Assembly: GCA_949825065.1 (NCBI GenBank)
Contig: OX463852.1
Location: 10,939,665-11,003,664 of the forward strand
From: Odontocerum albicorne
Taxonomy: Eukaryota; Arthropoda; Insecta; Trichoptera; Odontoceridae
Direction of reading: 5' to 3'
DNA length: 64,000 nt
A program made the translations under genes and the position numbers. Positions 1 to 11,339 of this stretch are shown here, piece by piece. The stretch's first letter is position 1. Each line of letters opens with the position of its first letter. A model generated the notes under the pieces. The model saw nothing but the letters and a program-made list of their open reading frames with translations. It ran no database searches and was not told where the DNA came from.

Positions 1-207
1 GGATCAAAACATCAGTATAATCAAAACAACCTGCATGGTCTAGGTCTAGTACAATGCTTATCTTCCACCTAGAGTAGGCAGGGCCAAACAGCGGACCGTG
101 ACCTGTATTTTTATAAATCATGAAGGAAATAATGCTAAAACCTAGTTATTATATAATAGTGACAAACTTAACATTTCCAACATGAAGAACAAGATTTACA
201 TCAAAAT

Positions 208-626
208 TTAAGTCTTATCTTCATGAATAATATGGTTTAAGCGGTCCTCATCGATGTCCACTGGTCGTCCGGAATGCTCCACGTCTTTCAGGTTGAAATT
301 ACCGTCTTTGAAACGTAAAAACCGTCGACGAGCTGTCCTTTCATTCATAGCATCTGCACCGTACACTTCGCAAATATCGCGAGCAGCTTCGGCAGCTTTA
401 TTCCCTCGATTGAACGCGAACAGAAGGTGTCGAAAATGCTCACTTTCGTCTACTTGACATTCCATTTTGAAGACTTGTAATCAAATAAAATAATATATGT
501 AACGTAAAAGCAAACACAATTTCTTGTAGAGCAGAAAATTTTCTTTCGAATGACGTATAACCTTTACCATTTTGTTTTACTTTTGGTGCTTATTTTTTAA
601 TTTGGAAAAAAACGGACAACACCTAA
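208..626 (-). mobile_element. mariner-family element, 5' end and transposase HTH domain, 3' truncated
   Basis: Minus strand 465-208 encodes MECQVDESEHFRHLL, then RTARRRFLRFKDGNF and VEHSGRPVDIDED, the N-terminal helix-turn-helix of a mariner transposase (85 codons, about a quarter of normal length). The 5' untranslated part runs to 626, where the end TTAGGTGTTGTCCG abuts a TA. Homology stops at 208 with no catalytic domain. Positions 1-207 show nothing I recognise. Confidence 0.8.
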
Positions 627-636
627 TAATATGACA

Positions 637-686
637 CTGCAATTTGTTTTATCAAACACTGTTTATTCCACTTTTTTCACGAGGAC
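637..686 (+). mobile_element. Terminal fragment of MITE family 1
   Basis: Matches one end of the MITEs at 7502-7713 and 49331-49515 (tttgttttatcaaacactg and on through attccactt). Only one terminal arm remains. Confidence 0.6.
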
Positions 687-1101
687 TAATCCTCTAATTT
701 ATTCTGAAATGGCTAATCATTGACATCGTGATAACCATACATTTTCTATCGATGATGCCAAATTCTTAGATATCAGTAGTAACGGAAATAAATTGGACAG
801 ATTAAAGACGTTAAAGAATACGTGCCACCAAGCAAAGCCGCGGCGGACATTTGAACGAAGTTATATTCCATACTTAATGCCATAAAATATTCTTTCAAAT
901 AAAAAAAAATTGAGTGGATATCTCACACACAACTTGTTTTATTTACATTTAAAAATCGAGCGTCCTTATTGAAAGACCCTGTACAAAGTTCAATTATTTT
1001 TTAACACAAAAAAATACTCATTTATCAAAAATTTCTAAACTTAGTTCGTCAACATTAATATCTTTATTATATAGAAATGAAAAGCTATAAGTTGAACTTA
1101 C

Positions 1102-1224
1102 TTGAGAACATCAGGTGGTGGAGGCTCCGGGGGCTCACTGGCAGCTAAGCGACGTGACAGGAAGGGGAACAGCTGCGGGTTGGGGGCGCCCTTAGGCCCA
1201 CGGGACGTCACCACAGTGCCCACT
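1102..1224 (-). CDS. CHES-1-like: CHES-1-like coding exon 8 (last in window)
   Basis: Acceptor atcttttctag, donor CTCAA|gtaagttc. Encodes [39 protein letters not shown]-rich against the AT-rich introns. It ends in phase 2, so at least one more coding exon must lie left of the window; none is visible in 1-1101. Confidence 0.88.
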
Positions 1225-4200
1225 CTAGAAAAGATAGAGAGGGTAATATACTGTTTTACAATTTTATTATGAAAGTTCTGTCAGAATATCATCATTGCTG
1301 GGCCTCGTAGTCAAAGATCCCCCCTCAAAGTGAAGCTGTCCCGTGGTGTTTTTTGTTTCTTTCTTTTTTCTCCTACTTAGGTGAGCGGGCTATTGCACAC
1401 CAGCAAACTCACCAGTCACACCGCTGCACTGGATCCGGTGGCACGCTGGAATGAGATGATCGGAGCACACGGGTATTATTTTTAAAAGAATAGATATTAT
1501 AGAACTCAAAGGTAGCCGGCCAGATTGTTTTTACAATGATGTGTTAAATAAATAAACAATAAATATCCTTAAACCCCCAAATACTAAACGGAAAAATGCC
1601 TATCATTCGAGGGGAGTAGTACAGGGCAGGGTTCAAACTGGTGACCTTCCGCACGAAAGTTCAGTGCATTACCACGTGCCCATTCACCTCAATTGTCATA
1701 CTAGAATGTTATAATAAGGAAAATATGCCTTGCAATTCTCTTTTCTACCATTTTCTGACTTCACATAATATTTTTCTCACTTAAGTAAAAAGTGTAAAAG
1801 TTCGAAATATTGATAAGATTTCAACTTTTAATTTTTTATATAAATCCATAATACACAAAAATAAATAAAAACAGTTCATTTAATTTTATTCCACTCATTT
1901 CATTAAATGGTTTCACTCAATGAGCATCTTTTGAATAGTAAATGGACAGATGCCTTGGATTTATTATTTTTTTAATTAGGTCGTTTATTTTTATAGCTAA
2001 TATATAAATAAATGCACATTTGTTAATTCAGCATTCTGATGTTCGTTGATTTAAATGTTGAAACTTAATTTCATAGCACTTAACAAACGAAATCAAATTT
2101 ATTTATTTAATAAAATATACAAAAGAGAATAAACAAATATTACATATTTCATTTAATGAGTAATACTTATTCTGATACAGTATAACATTAATATCCAAAC
2201 TTGCCATGAGAATGAGTAATACTTATTCTGATACAGTATAACATTAATATCCAAACTTGTCATGAGAATGAGTAATACTTATTCTGATACAGTATAACAT
2301 TAATATCCAAACTTGCCATGAGAATGAGTAATACTTATTCTGATACAGTATAACATTAATATCCAAACTTGTCATGAGAATGAGTAATACTTATTCTGAT
2401 ACAGTATAACATTAATATCCAAACTTGTCATGAGAATGAGTAATACTTATTCTGATACAGTATAACATTAATATCCAAACTTGCCATGAGAATGAAATAT
2501 GTTATATTATTTTTACTTGGATGTGACAGTTACTTTAGTGGAATGAGAATAATGAAGAACTCTTAAGCAAAATGATAAGACTGTATAAAAAAAATTGTGA
2601 AAATTACCTGTCTTGAGAAACAATATTGAGTAGTGGTGGTGACAAAGAGGGTGAAGGGGTGGGGACAGGGGCAGGGGCTGGCGGCGTTTGGTTGCTGGGC
2701 TGCGCAGGGGGCACACACGGGTGGAACGGAGCCCGGCTGAAGGCTTGCATCAGATTACTCCTATACTGGTCGTCTACCATCCACAATGACCCCTTACCTA
2801 GACTCTGCAAATTCAAAGTAAATCTTCAATGACAGTTTTACGCTACATGAATTATAAAAATTCTCTGCATCTTCCACAAATCAAAGTTTTCAAACAGTCA
2901 CTTATCCCGTTCAATGGAATAGTGTAACTGTAGACTTAAGTTCGGAGGAGTTAAACACTTTCAGGAGGAATCAATTATCTTTTCTAAGACACAACAAAAG
3001 GAAAAACTTGCCCAACACAAATTTCAGATACCAAAAATTTTGTCCACGATAAAAAAAAATGTTGCCCAGAATATTGAAAACAATACCAAAAACTTTATAT
3101 TCACATTAATTACATAAGGTTTGGACCCATATGCTCAAGCTATGGTTGAGACTCTGTTGTAGGCCAAGCGATATCCAGCATGCATCCACTTATGGGAAAG
3201 TTGACTACAAATAATCCCTGAAGATGAAAACTGCAACGTTTTCGAAATGTCCACATCATAAATCAAACCACGTAGTACAACACTTGGAAAGACCTTATAC
3301 AACTGATATGATTAACTGCGAAAGCCTGAAAACATATTGAATGTATGCGTATTGGCTTACTTTTTTTAATCAAAATTCTATACTAATAATAAGTGTAAAA
3401 CTGAATTCACACTTGGCAGGCTTCAACCTGCAATGAAATTTCGCTTCGATCAACCAATTATCAAATATGAATATCATCAGGCAACTTTATGATCTGACTT
3501 AACAGCCAAAATAGTTTGTATATCAGCCCGGATGAAAAATTGTTGTGAAAATTTACGCTTTATATAGAAAAATATTGAATGATTTACAATTTAACTTACT
3601 GGCGCTTTTTCCACTTTTTGGAAGCATTTGTTCAGTGACAAATTATGCCTAACACTGTTCTTCCACCCAGAGGGAGCAGTCCTGAAATAAGGGAAGTGCT
3701 GCACAATCCACGAGTAGATCTCTTTCACTGGTAAGGCCTTCACTGGGCTATCCTCGATGGCCATAAATATTAAGCAGCTGAATGAGTATGGTGGTTTATT
3801 CTGCGTGTGGACCAGTGGATTGTAAGGTATGTTGTGCGGATGTTTCAATTTTGAAGAATTGCCTGAAAATTATTTAACATTTATAAAATTATAAGTTTAT
3901 TTCAAAACAAAACAATAATAAATTAAGTAAAAAGTTATTTAATAAAATGCTAAGAAATAAAGACTTTTTGTTTTGCCGTTTCTCGTTCTTTTGAAATTAG
4001 TTTCAAGAAAAAAACTTTATTTTGAAGACTAAAATAATATTTCTGTTTAGAAATATTCCACACATTGAGTCAAGAACACTCAGTCCGAAAACAGTGAATT
4101 GATATAAAAGCAAATAATAGTCGAGTATTTTAAGGGAACCAAGAAATGAATGGTTGAAGTAAAATAGGCACTAAATACCAAAAAAAAAAACTAAGTATGC

Positions 4201-7200
4201 AGTTTCATTCTATATAGCGTATAGAATGAAACTGCATACATAGTTTTGTTTTTTTTTTGGTACTTTTTGCCTATTTTACTTCAACCATTCAAATATTAAG
4301 TAGGTTTGAAGTTTTTGAACTTGTTATAAAAGTGAAAGTTTTTCATGTAAGGATAAAGACTGAAAAATATTTAAAACAATAAAAATACACAAGTTTATGT
4401 GGTTTAGTTACACCTGTCTTTCAACTGGGAGACTGCGGGTTTGATTTGGAACCTAGATTTTTTTAACAATTCCAGTCTGGTTTTTACTTAACGAATCTAA
4501 GATTATTTATGTTGGTTGAAAGAGATTTCCATATCGCAATAAACTCGTCATACGGTAATATACAATGAAAGTGTAATACAATATAAGTTTCAATACCATG
4601 AAGTCACGTGAGAGGTACATGAGCTACATGACAGGATGTGACATCATCATCCTGTCGTGCAGCTCATGACTGCATCGTATCTCCCATGATAGCCTTTGAC
4701 AACACCTCTCTTTCCAGCCCTGCACTCCGCGGCTTAAAGGGCAGTTGGTAAGGGTAGTCCAGTAACGTTTCTCTTCATCTTGTGCGTTGTCCTTCCACGC
4801 CTCCAGTAGCCACAAACCTCTCCAAACCGTCTCCTTGGCCATGAGCAATGTGCCCAAAGAATCGGGGGACTCGTCGAAGGCATATTGTCTACAAGTGTAA
4901 CAAAACTGCTTAAAAAATAAATAACTAACTGGGTAGAGGAAGATGCTATATCTTTTGACTCAAGAACTTATGCGAATTGTTTGGGTAGACAAATTGTTAC
5001 AGGCTGCAGTCATCATGACTCCCATGATAGTGATGAAGAATCGAATAGTAAGACAAACTAAATCAGATACGGTTGATATAATTTTCCCCATCCTGATTTT
5101 TCAATGGTAAAGGTTTAAACAATAAATATGTACATAGACTAACTCACCAGTGGTTTTGTTATTTTGATGATAGCCATTGGAGGACGTATGCCTGTGTGGG
5201 GTAGAAATGTGCAAGGGGGGTGAGGGCGGGGGATGGTCACTGCCGCTGGAGTCTGCTTGCTCTGAAGTCACTGATTCCTCTAGGTAATCTGACGTGGGAG
5301 ATGATTCCGATTTTACGCTCTGTGGGAAATACATCACTATAAAATACCAAAAAGAATTATACAATTAATAATATCCAAATGTATATTTTTTTAGCACTTA
5401 CGCACTTCTAGATGAGTGGAAGTCATTTAATATTTTAAAGCTCTAACATACACTGAATAAATGGGTCCTTTCAGAGAGCGTTGCTGAATCTGTGAGAATG
5501 TTGTTGAACATTGAGAAATAAATAATGGCGAGGATCTTATTATCCATGGGTTGTCGAGTAAAAATGCAGAATTCTTAGTATATGTACATCATATACCAAT
5601 TTGAGTGTGGTTATTGTTTGTGGTATCTTGTTATTGTGTTTTTGAAAATTTGTTCCTAAATGTTTAAATCTCACTTATATCTAGATATTGTTTTTTTTTT
5701 TCAGTGATGAGAGTATTTAATTAGCACATGTGATAAGTTGGTTGACTTAAAACAGGTATTCCTTGTTAGTTAGCCAGCAGGTCTACGGTATCTGAGCATA
5801 GTAACTAAGCATGATAGGGAAAGGGGAATATGGTATTTTTATGATTATTGAAATGTATGTCTTTAAACTCCTGCTATGTTATTATATTATTGTATCTTTC
5901 GTTGTCATGTAAAATAAATAGATAATAAATTAAAACATTTTTTTAACTTAAGATTCTATATGCAAGATCGGTTCAATCATTAACCGGTTCACTGCCAGAG
6001 ATGACATATGCCGTCCCGTACATCTGTGTGCGCCACGCCAGTGACGAGATATCTCCTCAATACTTTGGTACCTAATTACTGCGTCACAACTAAATATTAT
6101 TGAAAAATTTATAAATCAATCAGCACACGCACTGACATCTACCCAAATCATATACAAACATTTTATATTGTATCAAATCATTTTTGAACCACTTATCGAC
6201 ATATTTCGATGACAGTTCCATTCGAAGGCTGTAGATGACACCGTTCAGGGCTGTCCCTTTTTAAAATTGTAGCCGAAAACTTAAGTCTTTGTTTATAAAG
6301 TTCGCAGTCTCAGTATTTTTGTATGTTGGTTCTTTTTTCAAGTTTTTTTGGTAATTTTAAGTAATTATTTTTACCTCGCTGGAACTATTATTATTTTTTA
6401 AGTGCTTATTGTTAATTTTTCCTTTATTTTATATCGAAATCGGACTATTTTATGTACAATAGTAAACACTAGGTACTTGTAAAAATTTCTTTGTTTCTTG
6501 CTGTGTAGTGAAATATTTTTTGTGAACACTAGATACTCGTAAAAATTTCTTTATTTCTTGCTGTGTATTGAAATATTTTTTGCACATTGGATATTGGTCT
6601 AGTGTAAATATGAGCATGTTACAACCCTGAATAAATGTCGAATTTTAATTTAATAAAAACTGTTGTGTTATATTTCACACCCCTGGTAAGTCAATAATTA
6701 GTTCTATGCAATTTTAAGAAAAATAATGGAAATTGATCGAGTTATTTTTTCAAATTATGGTCGGCCTGACGGGATTCATCATATTTTTTTGCGGCAGAGA
6801 AAAGGTTAAGGAAGCAATATTCTCTAGTTATTGGTTTGGCAACAAAACTGCTTTAGTCATGGGTATGATTTCCGATAAAAGTAGTGGGTGAATTTAATGC
6901 AAATGAAAAAAAATTACATTAATACAGAATTTACTTACTTGTTGCGACATAGGCCTAAGTTCACCATTTTCTGATTTTGTGAGGGTTATACCTAGAAAAA
7001 TAAAGTAAAAATAATGTTAATATACGAGTATGTATATGCATTCCTATAAAATATGTTGAGAGTTTGATGAATGATTGCATGAGATGTAGTATGGATAAAT
7101 ATATGGTAAACTATTAGAACTGTGTGTATAATAAATTGTGAGCATGTGTGAGTGAAATTTGAATGTTGAGTATAGTTTCACCTTGTCACAGGCTCTGCCT

Positions 7201-10200
7201 AGTAAAGCAGTCATCTATATCCACTAAATGACAAGTTTTTAGTACTGTTATGTAGGTGTACTCTATGGTTCACCTATATATTAAAAAGATGAAAATTTTA
7301 ATGAGTCAACTGAGAGAGAATAATTTAAATAATTTAAAAAAAGATAAAAACCACTTCATTGCAGCTTCTGCCTTTTAAAATAGTTATGAAAATGAAGCAT
7401 TTGTATTGTATATTTCATCTTATCATACTTACAATTTGATTACGAATCTACACTAAACATCTTTATGGGCCTTTCCATTTTTTGTATTTTAAGAATATTT
7501 CATGTTGTAATTTGTTAAGTAAAAACACTGTTTATTCCACTTAACATAACAGTATAACCCTACCGGTTTAAAAGTTTTCACCTCATCATCAATGGAGCAC
7601 AGAGTCTTGTTTGTGCTTCACTGACAATGTGGTGAAAAACTTTAAACCGGTAGGGTTATAACTGTTATGTTAAGTGACATAAACAGTGTTTCACTAAACA
7701 AATTACAATGTCTTCAAACCTCCGCAGTGTTAACGCCTTAATTACAAATAAAATTTCACGCACATATATAAAATTTATTGGTATTGTAAATCTGTCAAAT
7801 TAATCTTAAAAGGAAACATTCACACATTTCACGAGACCAATTAATTATTGTAATTTTTTTATTGGAGGGTCTCCAATAAATGAGAGATACTAACTTCTTA
7901 TTAAATTTCTGTCCTGCAGCCATGAGAGACTTGTGAGGTCACTGTCTTCTCCTTGTCCTTCCACTGGTTCCAATTTTATTTGCTCCATACTCTGTTCATC
8001 ATCATACTCGTCTTTACTATAACAAAAATTTATAAAACTAATGTTATTTTTCTTTCATAATATAGATTTATTTTTAAATTTTCCAGTCACAAAATAAATT
8101 TACTCAGTATGATCATGTCTAATCTTACAATTGAAGGGCTGAAAATACATAAGTGTTTCCATGAAGTTATACATTTTGGTACAATCCAAATCTAAATTAA
8201 CAATGCACTGTATGAGTAAAATAATAACTATGCAATAAAGAACACTTTGAAACCATGGTTTAATATAATGAGAATGAACAAGATTGAAGTGACAGCCATG
8301 TGTCGTTTGCAGATGGGACACTGCATGGTGGCTAGTCACCTTTACAGAATGGGAATTGTGGAGGATCCAGGCTGCGAGTGTGGTCTGGATGATGAAACTA
8401 TAGATGTATTTTTCGGTTGTCCTTTATGGGACAGATTTGATTTACTAAACATTATATCTTTGCCATGTTCAATGAATGTTGCATTTCCTCTTTCTTTGAG
8501 GAACTTTTCTACTTATAAATTGTTAATTTTTTTAATTTTAATCAGTTGAAACTTTAAATTGTCATATTTTGAAATGACTCTTATGATTTAAAAAAAAAGG
8601 AAATTTTTTTTAAACAAAAAATTTAAATATATTGAAAAATTATTCACGCATTTAAATAAATTTTAAACTTGGCAACATTTTGAAATTCAAGAATCCGGTA
8701 CAAATAGATGCCTACTGAGACAATCGCAGATTTTCAGGATTCTGGAGAACCATATTAAGAGGGAAACTACATAATATCAGACATGATCCACCACTGGTCT
8801 CATATAGTGACAATTTTCAGGATTCTGGAGAACCATATTAAGAGGGAAACTACATAATATCAGACATGATCCACTGGTCTCATTTAGTGACAATTTTCTT
8901 CTCACTAGGGGAAGTAAGAATTAATAAATTTAATTGAATACTAAGAAAATTTATTTTACCATCAATTTAAATAATTTATTCTTAATACAAAAAATTAACA
9001 TGTAGATCATTGAAGTTTTAAATTGTTGAGACTTATTATAACTATTAAAAAATCCAAAGCTTAGAATAATTGAATTTTTTGAGATGAATTCACTATAATT
9101 TATCATAATTGAATTTTTTGAGATGAATTCACTGTCTTATTGCATTATTGAATTATCTATCGATCAATAATAATAATGTCGGATTTAACAAGGAATATTT
9201 TTTAAATAGAGAAAGTTTTCTTAATAATATTTTGATTCTTATTGATATAATAATATATTATGTATATCTAATGTATGAAAAAAACAAATAATTTCAAGTT
9301 GACATTCTCAAATTATATGGATCTGGGATTGTTGCCTGTTCACATTTGTCGTGATTCCAGTAAATAAGTCTTTATCCGTAACTTCCTGAGGACATATGAA
9401 TATGAAATAATCAAGAATCTGTAAAAAGTTGACACCTTTTACAAATTGTTGATTATTATTCAATTCCTCTGACAAATTTTTTAATTAAATTGATAATTGT
9501 GAGACACAATTATGAGTATGTACCACGTGACTCGAGCGAACTATATCTATCCAAAGGAATGAACAGCCCATCCCACAATCTCTTCCATATATTCCATATA
9601 TCAAAAACCGGCAATACATGAGAACTTCGTACAGAACGATCCATAAGTCTGTTTTACTTACGTCCAGAAAAACACCAAGTCAACTCTTGGCATACTGTAT
9701 CTATTCATAGGACTTAACAGCTCATCCTACAATCTCCTTCATACATTTATCAAAAAAAATAATGGCAATATATGAGAACTTCATACGGGACAGTCCATAA
9801 GACTATTTAACTTTTATCCAGAAAAATACCAAATACATGACAATAAACAATAACATACCAATTGAAAAAATGTGGAGATCTGCAGTTGGCAGGTGTGGGT
9901 GACCTCGGGCTGGGTGGCGAGGGAGGGCCGAGCGCGTCAAAATTGTCTATGACAGCCCCACGCACCTCCAGCCGCTGCAGGGAGCGACCTGACCGCGCCA
10001 CCTCGCGCTGGATCTGCCGCACCACTCGCGCGGGCAGAGGCCACGTGTGCACCTCTGACTGTCAAATTCAATCATCATTAATAATATTCTATTTATATTT
10101 CTTCTTTATCAACTCCTCATGACTGAGGTGATGATTTTGAACCAATATCACTCTTCTAAACAATTAATTTCTATGGCACCTGTATCGGACGTATGCGCCA

Positions 10201-10605
10201 CATAGATTAATAATTGTATTTATATAATTTCCTGTGTAAGCATTGTAAAATTATTACTGTATACCTGTACCTATTGTAATACTCATAAAATGTTCCTTAT
10301 GCGTGGCCTTGGCAATGATCACTATAGATGATCGGACAGCCCATACGCGCGCGCAGAAAGCATGTGGTATGCATGGCATTAGCAAGCCATGACGGCATAC
10401 ACGGGCGAATAAAGGGGCTTACGATAAGCGATGGGTTGCACATAAGGAACGGAAAACAATAAAATTTATATTTATCTTCTAGAACATCTACTATGTTTTA
10501 ATTTTGACAAACTTATACCTGCCAAAGAGGGATCTCTTCTCCCTGCTCTTCACCAAAAACGCAAGAAGCAAACTCCGGAATCTCTGAAGATTGAGCGGCA
10601 GCCAT
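1102..10605 (-). CDS. CHES-1-like: FOXN2/3-type forkhead transcription factor (CHES-1-like), 8 exons, C-terminus beyond left edge
   Basis: Spliced gene: exons 10519-10605, 9859-10058, 7895-8016, 6939-6991, 5148-5319, 3600-3862, 2608-2804 and 1102-1224, all with GT donors and AG acceptors. The codon phases close across all seven junctions, giving about 405 residues before the window ends. The forkhead (winged-helix) domain spans about residues 234-327, from [19 protein letters not shown] through the recognition helix [16 protein letters not shown] to [16 protein letters not shown]. The motif DLTSLSWL (about residues 122-129) matches the conserved N-terminal block of vertebrate FOXN2/3. FOXN3 proteins are nuclear DNA-binding repressors linked to checkpoint control; that role is inferred from the family. 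IKLE and VKSE are SUMO-type psi-K-x-E sites. The protein is Pro/Ser-rich either side of the domain. The symbol follows the fly orthologue; assignment to the FOXN2/3 group is firm, the exact orthologue less so. Confidence 0.93.
1381..1690 (-). mobile_element. tRNA-derived SINE, family B
   Basis: The minus-strand head near 1620-1680 has an A-box-like stretch (TGGTAATGCACTGAAC) and a B-box-like stretch (CAGTTTGAACC). The body extends left to the gtgagcgggctattgcacac region. A second copy lies at 38848-39090 in the same orientation. Sits in the intron or 3' flank of CHES-1-like. Confidence 0.6.
2155..2495. repeat. 56-bp tandem repeat, 6 copies
   Basis: Unit begins aatgagtaatacttattctg. Copies are almost identical and differ mainly at one C/T site (ttgccatgag or ttgtcatgag) in the order C T C T T C, suggesting recent expansion by multi-unit steps. 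Lies in the intron between exons 7 and 8. Confidence 0.95.
2608..2804 (-). CDS. CHES-1-like: CHES-1-like coding exon 7 (forkhead wing)
   Basis: Acceptor aatttgcag, donor GACAG|gtaatt. Encodes [18 protein letters not shown], the second wing of the forkhead fold, then AFSRAPFHP and a Pro-rich tail. Joins exon 6 in phase 0. Leaves in phase 2 with an Arg codon split AG|A. Confidence 0.95.
2805..3599. other. Intron 6 of CHES-1-like
   Basis: AT-rich intron. Near 3215-3260 it holds a ctgaagatgaaaactgcaac stretch like retroelement tails, not classifiable. No other feature seen. Confidence 0.5.
3600..3862 (-). CDS. CHES-1-like: CHES-1-like coding exon 6 (forkhead domain, main part)
   Basis: Acceptor aattttcag, donor GCGCCA|gtaagt. 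Encodes [15 protein letters not shown], then [32 protein letters not shown] and the DNA-recognition helix [16 protein letters not shown], ending KVEKAP. This is diagnostic of FOXN2/FOXN3. Phase 1 to phase 0. Confidence 0.96.
4147..4291. repeat. Long hairpin (fold-back element)
   Basis: Two near-perfect inverted arms of about 67 bp around a tiny loop near 4215. Arms start tgaatggttgaagtaaaata and hold A/T tracts. Could be a fold-back MITE or a template-switch product. In CHES-1-like intron 5. Confidence 0.85.
4394..4587 (+). mobile_element. tRNA-derived SINE family A, decayed copy
   Basis: The head is degraded (ctgcgggtttgatttgg is the B-box relic). The tail ttggttgaaagagatttcc and the terminal gtgtaatacaatata match the better copies at 53090 and 60569. 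Confidence 0.65.
4600..4870 (-). mobile_element. LINE family B 3' end, truncated
   Basis: The minus strand reads [11 protein letters not shown] and related sequence seen at the 3' ends of the fragments at 27965-28490 and 59530-60090 (catgagctacacga...gatgat in DNA). Only the end of ORF2 and the 3' terminus remain, with frameshifts. Intronic. Confidence 0.6.
5148..5319 (-). CDS. CHES-1-like: CHES-1-like coding exon 5
   Basis: Acceptor tttcccacag, donor ACTG|gtgagt. Encodes [17 protein letters not shown], then a Ser/Pro/His-rich linker ([17 protein letters not shown]) and NNKTT. VKSE is a SUMO-type site. Likely disordered linker before the DNA-binding domain. Confidence 0.88.
5984..6805. mobile_element. 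Non-autonomous piggyBac-type element with TTAA duplication
   Basis: Flanked by TTAA at 5980-5983 and 6806-6809. Inverted ends are CCGGTTCACTGCC and (complement) CCTTTTCTCTGCC. No transposase is seen. The interior carries a direct repeat of about 60 bp (6465-6585). In the CHES-1-like intron upstream of exon 5. Confidence 0.7.
6939..6991 (-). CDS. CHES-1-like: CHES-1-like coding exon 4 (53-bp microexon)
   Basis: Small exon with acceptor tttctag and donor CAA|gtaagta. Encodes [17 protein letters not shown] and restores phase 0. It is too short to show as an open frame and was found from its splice sites and phase. In frame with both neighbours. Confidence 0.85.
7502..7713. mobile_element. MITE family 1, copy 1
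   Basis: About 210 bp with long imperfect inverted arms (gtaatttgtt... aacactgtttattccactt... ccctaccggttt) around a short centre. Same family as 49331-49515 and 637-686. The flanking aagacattg and ggaggttt stretches are also shared by the two full copies. No coding capacity. Confidence 0.8.
7895..8016 (-). CDS. CHES-1-like: CHES-1-like coding exon 3 (conserved N-terminal motif)
   Basis: Acceptor tttgttatag, donor AGAA|gttagt. Encodes an acidic segment [17 protein letters not shown] followed by [14 protein letters not shown], which resembles the N-terminal block of vertebrate FOXN2/3 upstream of the forkhead. IKLE is a SUMO-type site. Enters in phase 2 and leaves in phase 1. Confidence 0.9.
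8247..8549 (+). mobile_element. LINE ORF2 C-terminal fragment
   Basis: Encodes [19 protein letters not shown], then [19 protein letters not shown] and PLWDRF, the post-RT/RNase H tail typical of jockey-like non-LTR retrotransposons. 100 codons, truncated at the 5' side, with an A-rich stretch following (8588). Lies antisense inside the intron between exons 2 and 3. Confidence 0.7.
8731..8896. repeat. Tandem duplication of about 83 bp
   Basis: Two copies of a unit containing caggattctggagaaccata, the first with an extra cca. Possibly a transposon fragment. Confidence 0.85.
9061..9134. repeat. Short duplicated segment
   Basis: aattgaattttttgagatga and the following attcact occur twice, about 40 bp apart. 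Confidence 0.6.
9560..9835. repeat. Imperfect direct duplication, about 105 bp
   Basis: Two diverged copies (about 9570-9680 and 9725-9832) share atgagaacttc, agaaaaacaccaa or agaaaaataccaa, and catccta or catccca. They sit just left of coding exon 2. Origin unknown. Confidence 0.6.
9859..10058 (-). CDS. CHES-1-like: CHES-1-like coding exon 2
   Basis: Acceptor tttgacag, donor TG|gtatgtt. Encodes [15 protein letters not shown], a basic stretch, then a Pro/Ser-rich segment ([12 protein letters not shown]) ending HFFN with a Cys codon split into the next exon. GC content is far above the flanking intron. Phase 0 to phase 2. The sequence is not recognisable outside the FOXN context, but its phase and composition fit a real exon. 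Confidence 0.85.
10180..10465. repeat. Unclassified element, possibly a solo LTR
   Basis: GC-richer than its surroundings, with an internal inverted pair (gttccttatgcgtg and tgcacataaggaac) and an AATAAA. Boundaries and target duplication could not be set. In the intron between coding exons 1 and 2. Confidence 0.25.
10519..10605 (-). CDS. CHES-1-like: CHES-1-like coding exon 1 (start codon)
   Basis: Begins at the ATG (complement of 10603-10605) with [12 protein letters not shown] and ends PLWQ before donor CAG|gtataag. It is 29 codons and ends in phase 0, matching the phase-0 start of the next exon (SEVHTW). The sequence upstream (aaaatag before GTGGATGG) could be an acceptor but lacks a pyrimidine tract, so this may instead be a true first exon with its own start site. 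Confidence 0.65.
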
Positions 10606-11339
10606 CCACCTATTTTAGTCTTTGTAACGGTGCTGTACAGCACTATTTAAGTCTCTCCATCTTTCAAAAAGTTTCTTCTTTAGAAGTCTCTCCAATGTTT
10701 CTCAGCCCTTTAACAATCCAGAGGAAATTCATTCTGAGCAGTTCTGAACTTTCCTAAAGTCAGTGTGTAAGAGTTTAAAAATAGAACCCATTGAGATTTC
10801 CCCATCTAGCAGTTGCTTCACTACAGGATCTAATACACTCAACAGGACACGACATCAGCAGCTTTAAAAGACAGTTCAGATTATCTACTAGCTGTATTTT
10901 TTTAAAACAACTCTATTCATCTTATACTAGTGGAAGACAGTCGTTCCTATATAGGATGGAAGCAATAGCCATTCACAGAATATGCATTGAATGCTACTAA
11001 CACCACATGTCAAAAATACTCATTCTCTTTTGTTTCCTTGATATCTTTCTTTTCCAAGGATACATATTTATTTCATTTAATCACTCACATATATAAAACG
11101 ATGCAGAAATTCGATTTACACTGTTTTAATTACAGTTAAATACATTTGTTAATCAAAATATTTCATTCAAATAGCTTCACAGTGATGTGCCTTTTCCAGA
11201 TACATACCACTAACGTTCAAAAGTTTCCAATCCGAACAAGTTAAGAGTGTTTATGGCCAGATACCTCGCCGGCCACGTTCATAACATGGCGTCAGGCGAT
11301 GTTACAGATAAAATTGGATACCTCTACCCTCAGAAGTAC
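10606..11339. other. Unassigned sequence upstream of coding exon 1
   Basis: If 10519-10605 is a first exon, its promoter would lie here. No clear TATA box or motif was seen. A 69-codon plus-strand frame (10791-11000) has no recognisable product. Confidence 0.3.

Noticed and set aside
2155..2495. CRISPR array
   Set aside because: Units are contiguous tandem copies without unique spacers; the genome is eukaryotic.
2513..2832. Overlapping open frames on both strands around forkhead exon 7
   Set aside because: Only the minus frame containing GKGSLW has homology and correct splice sites; the others are shadows of GC-rich coding sequence.
9862..10122. 86-codon plus-strand frame
   Set aside because: Antisense shadow of CHES-1-like exon 2, with no homology of its own.
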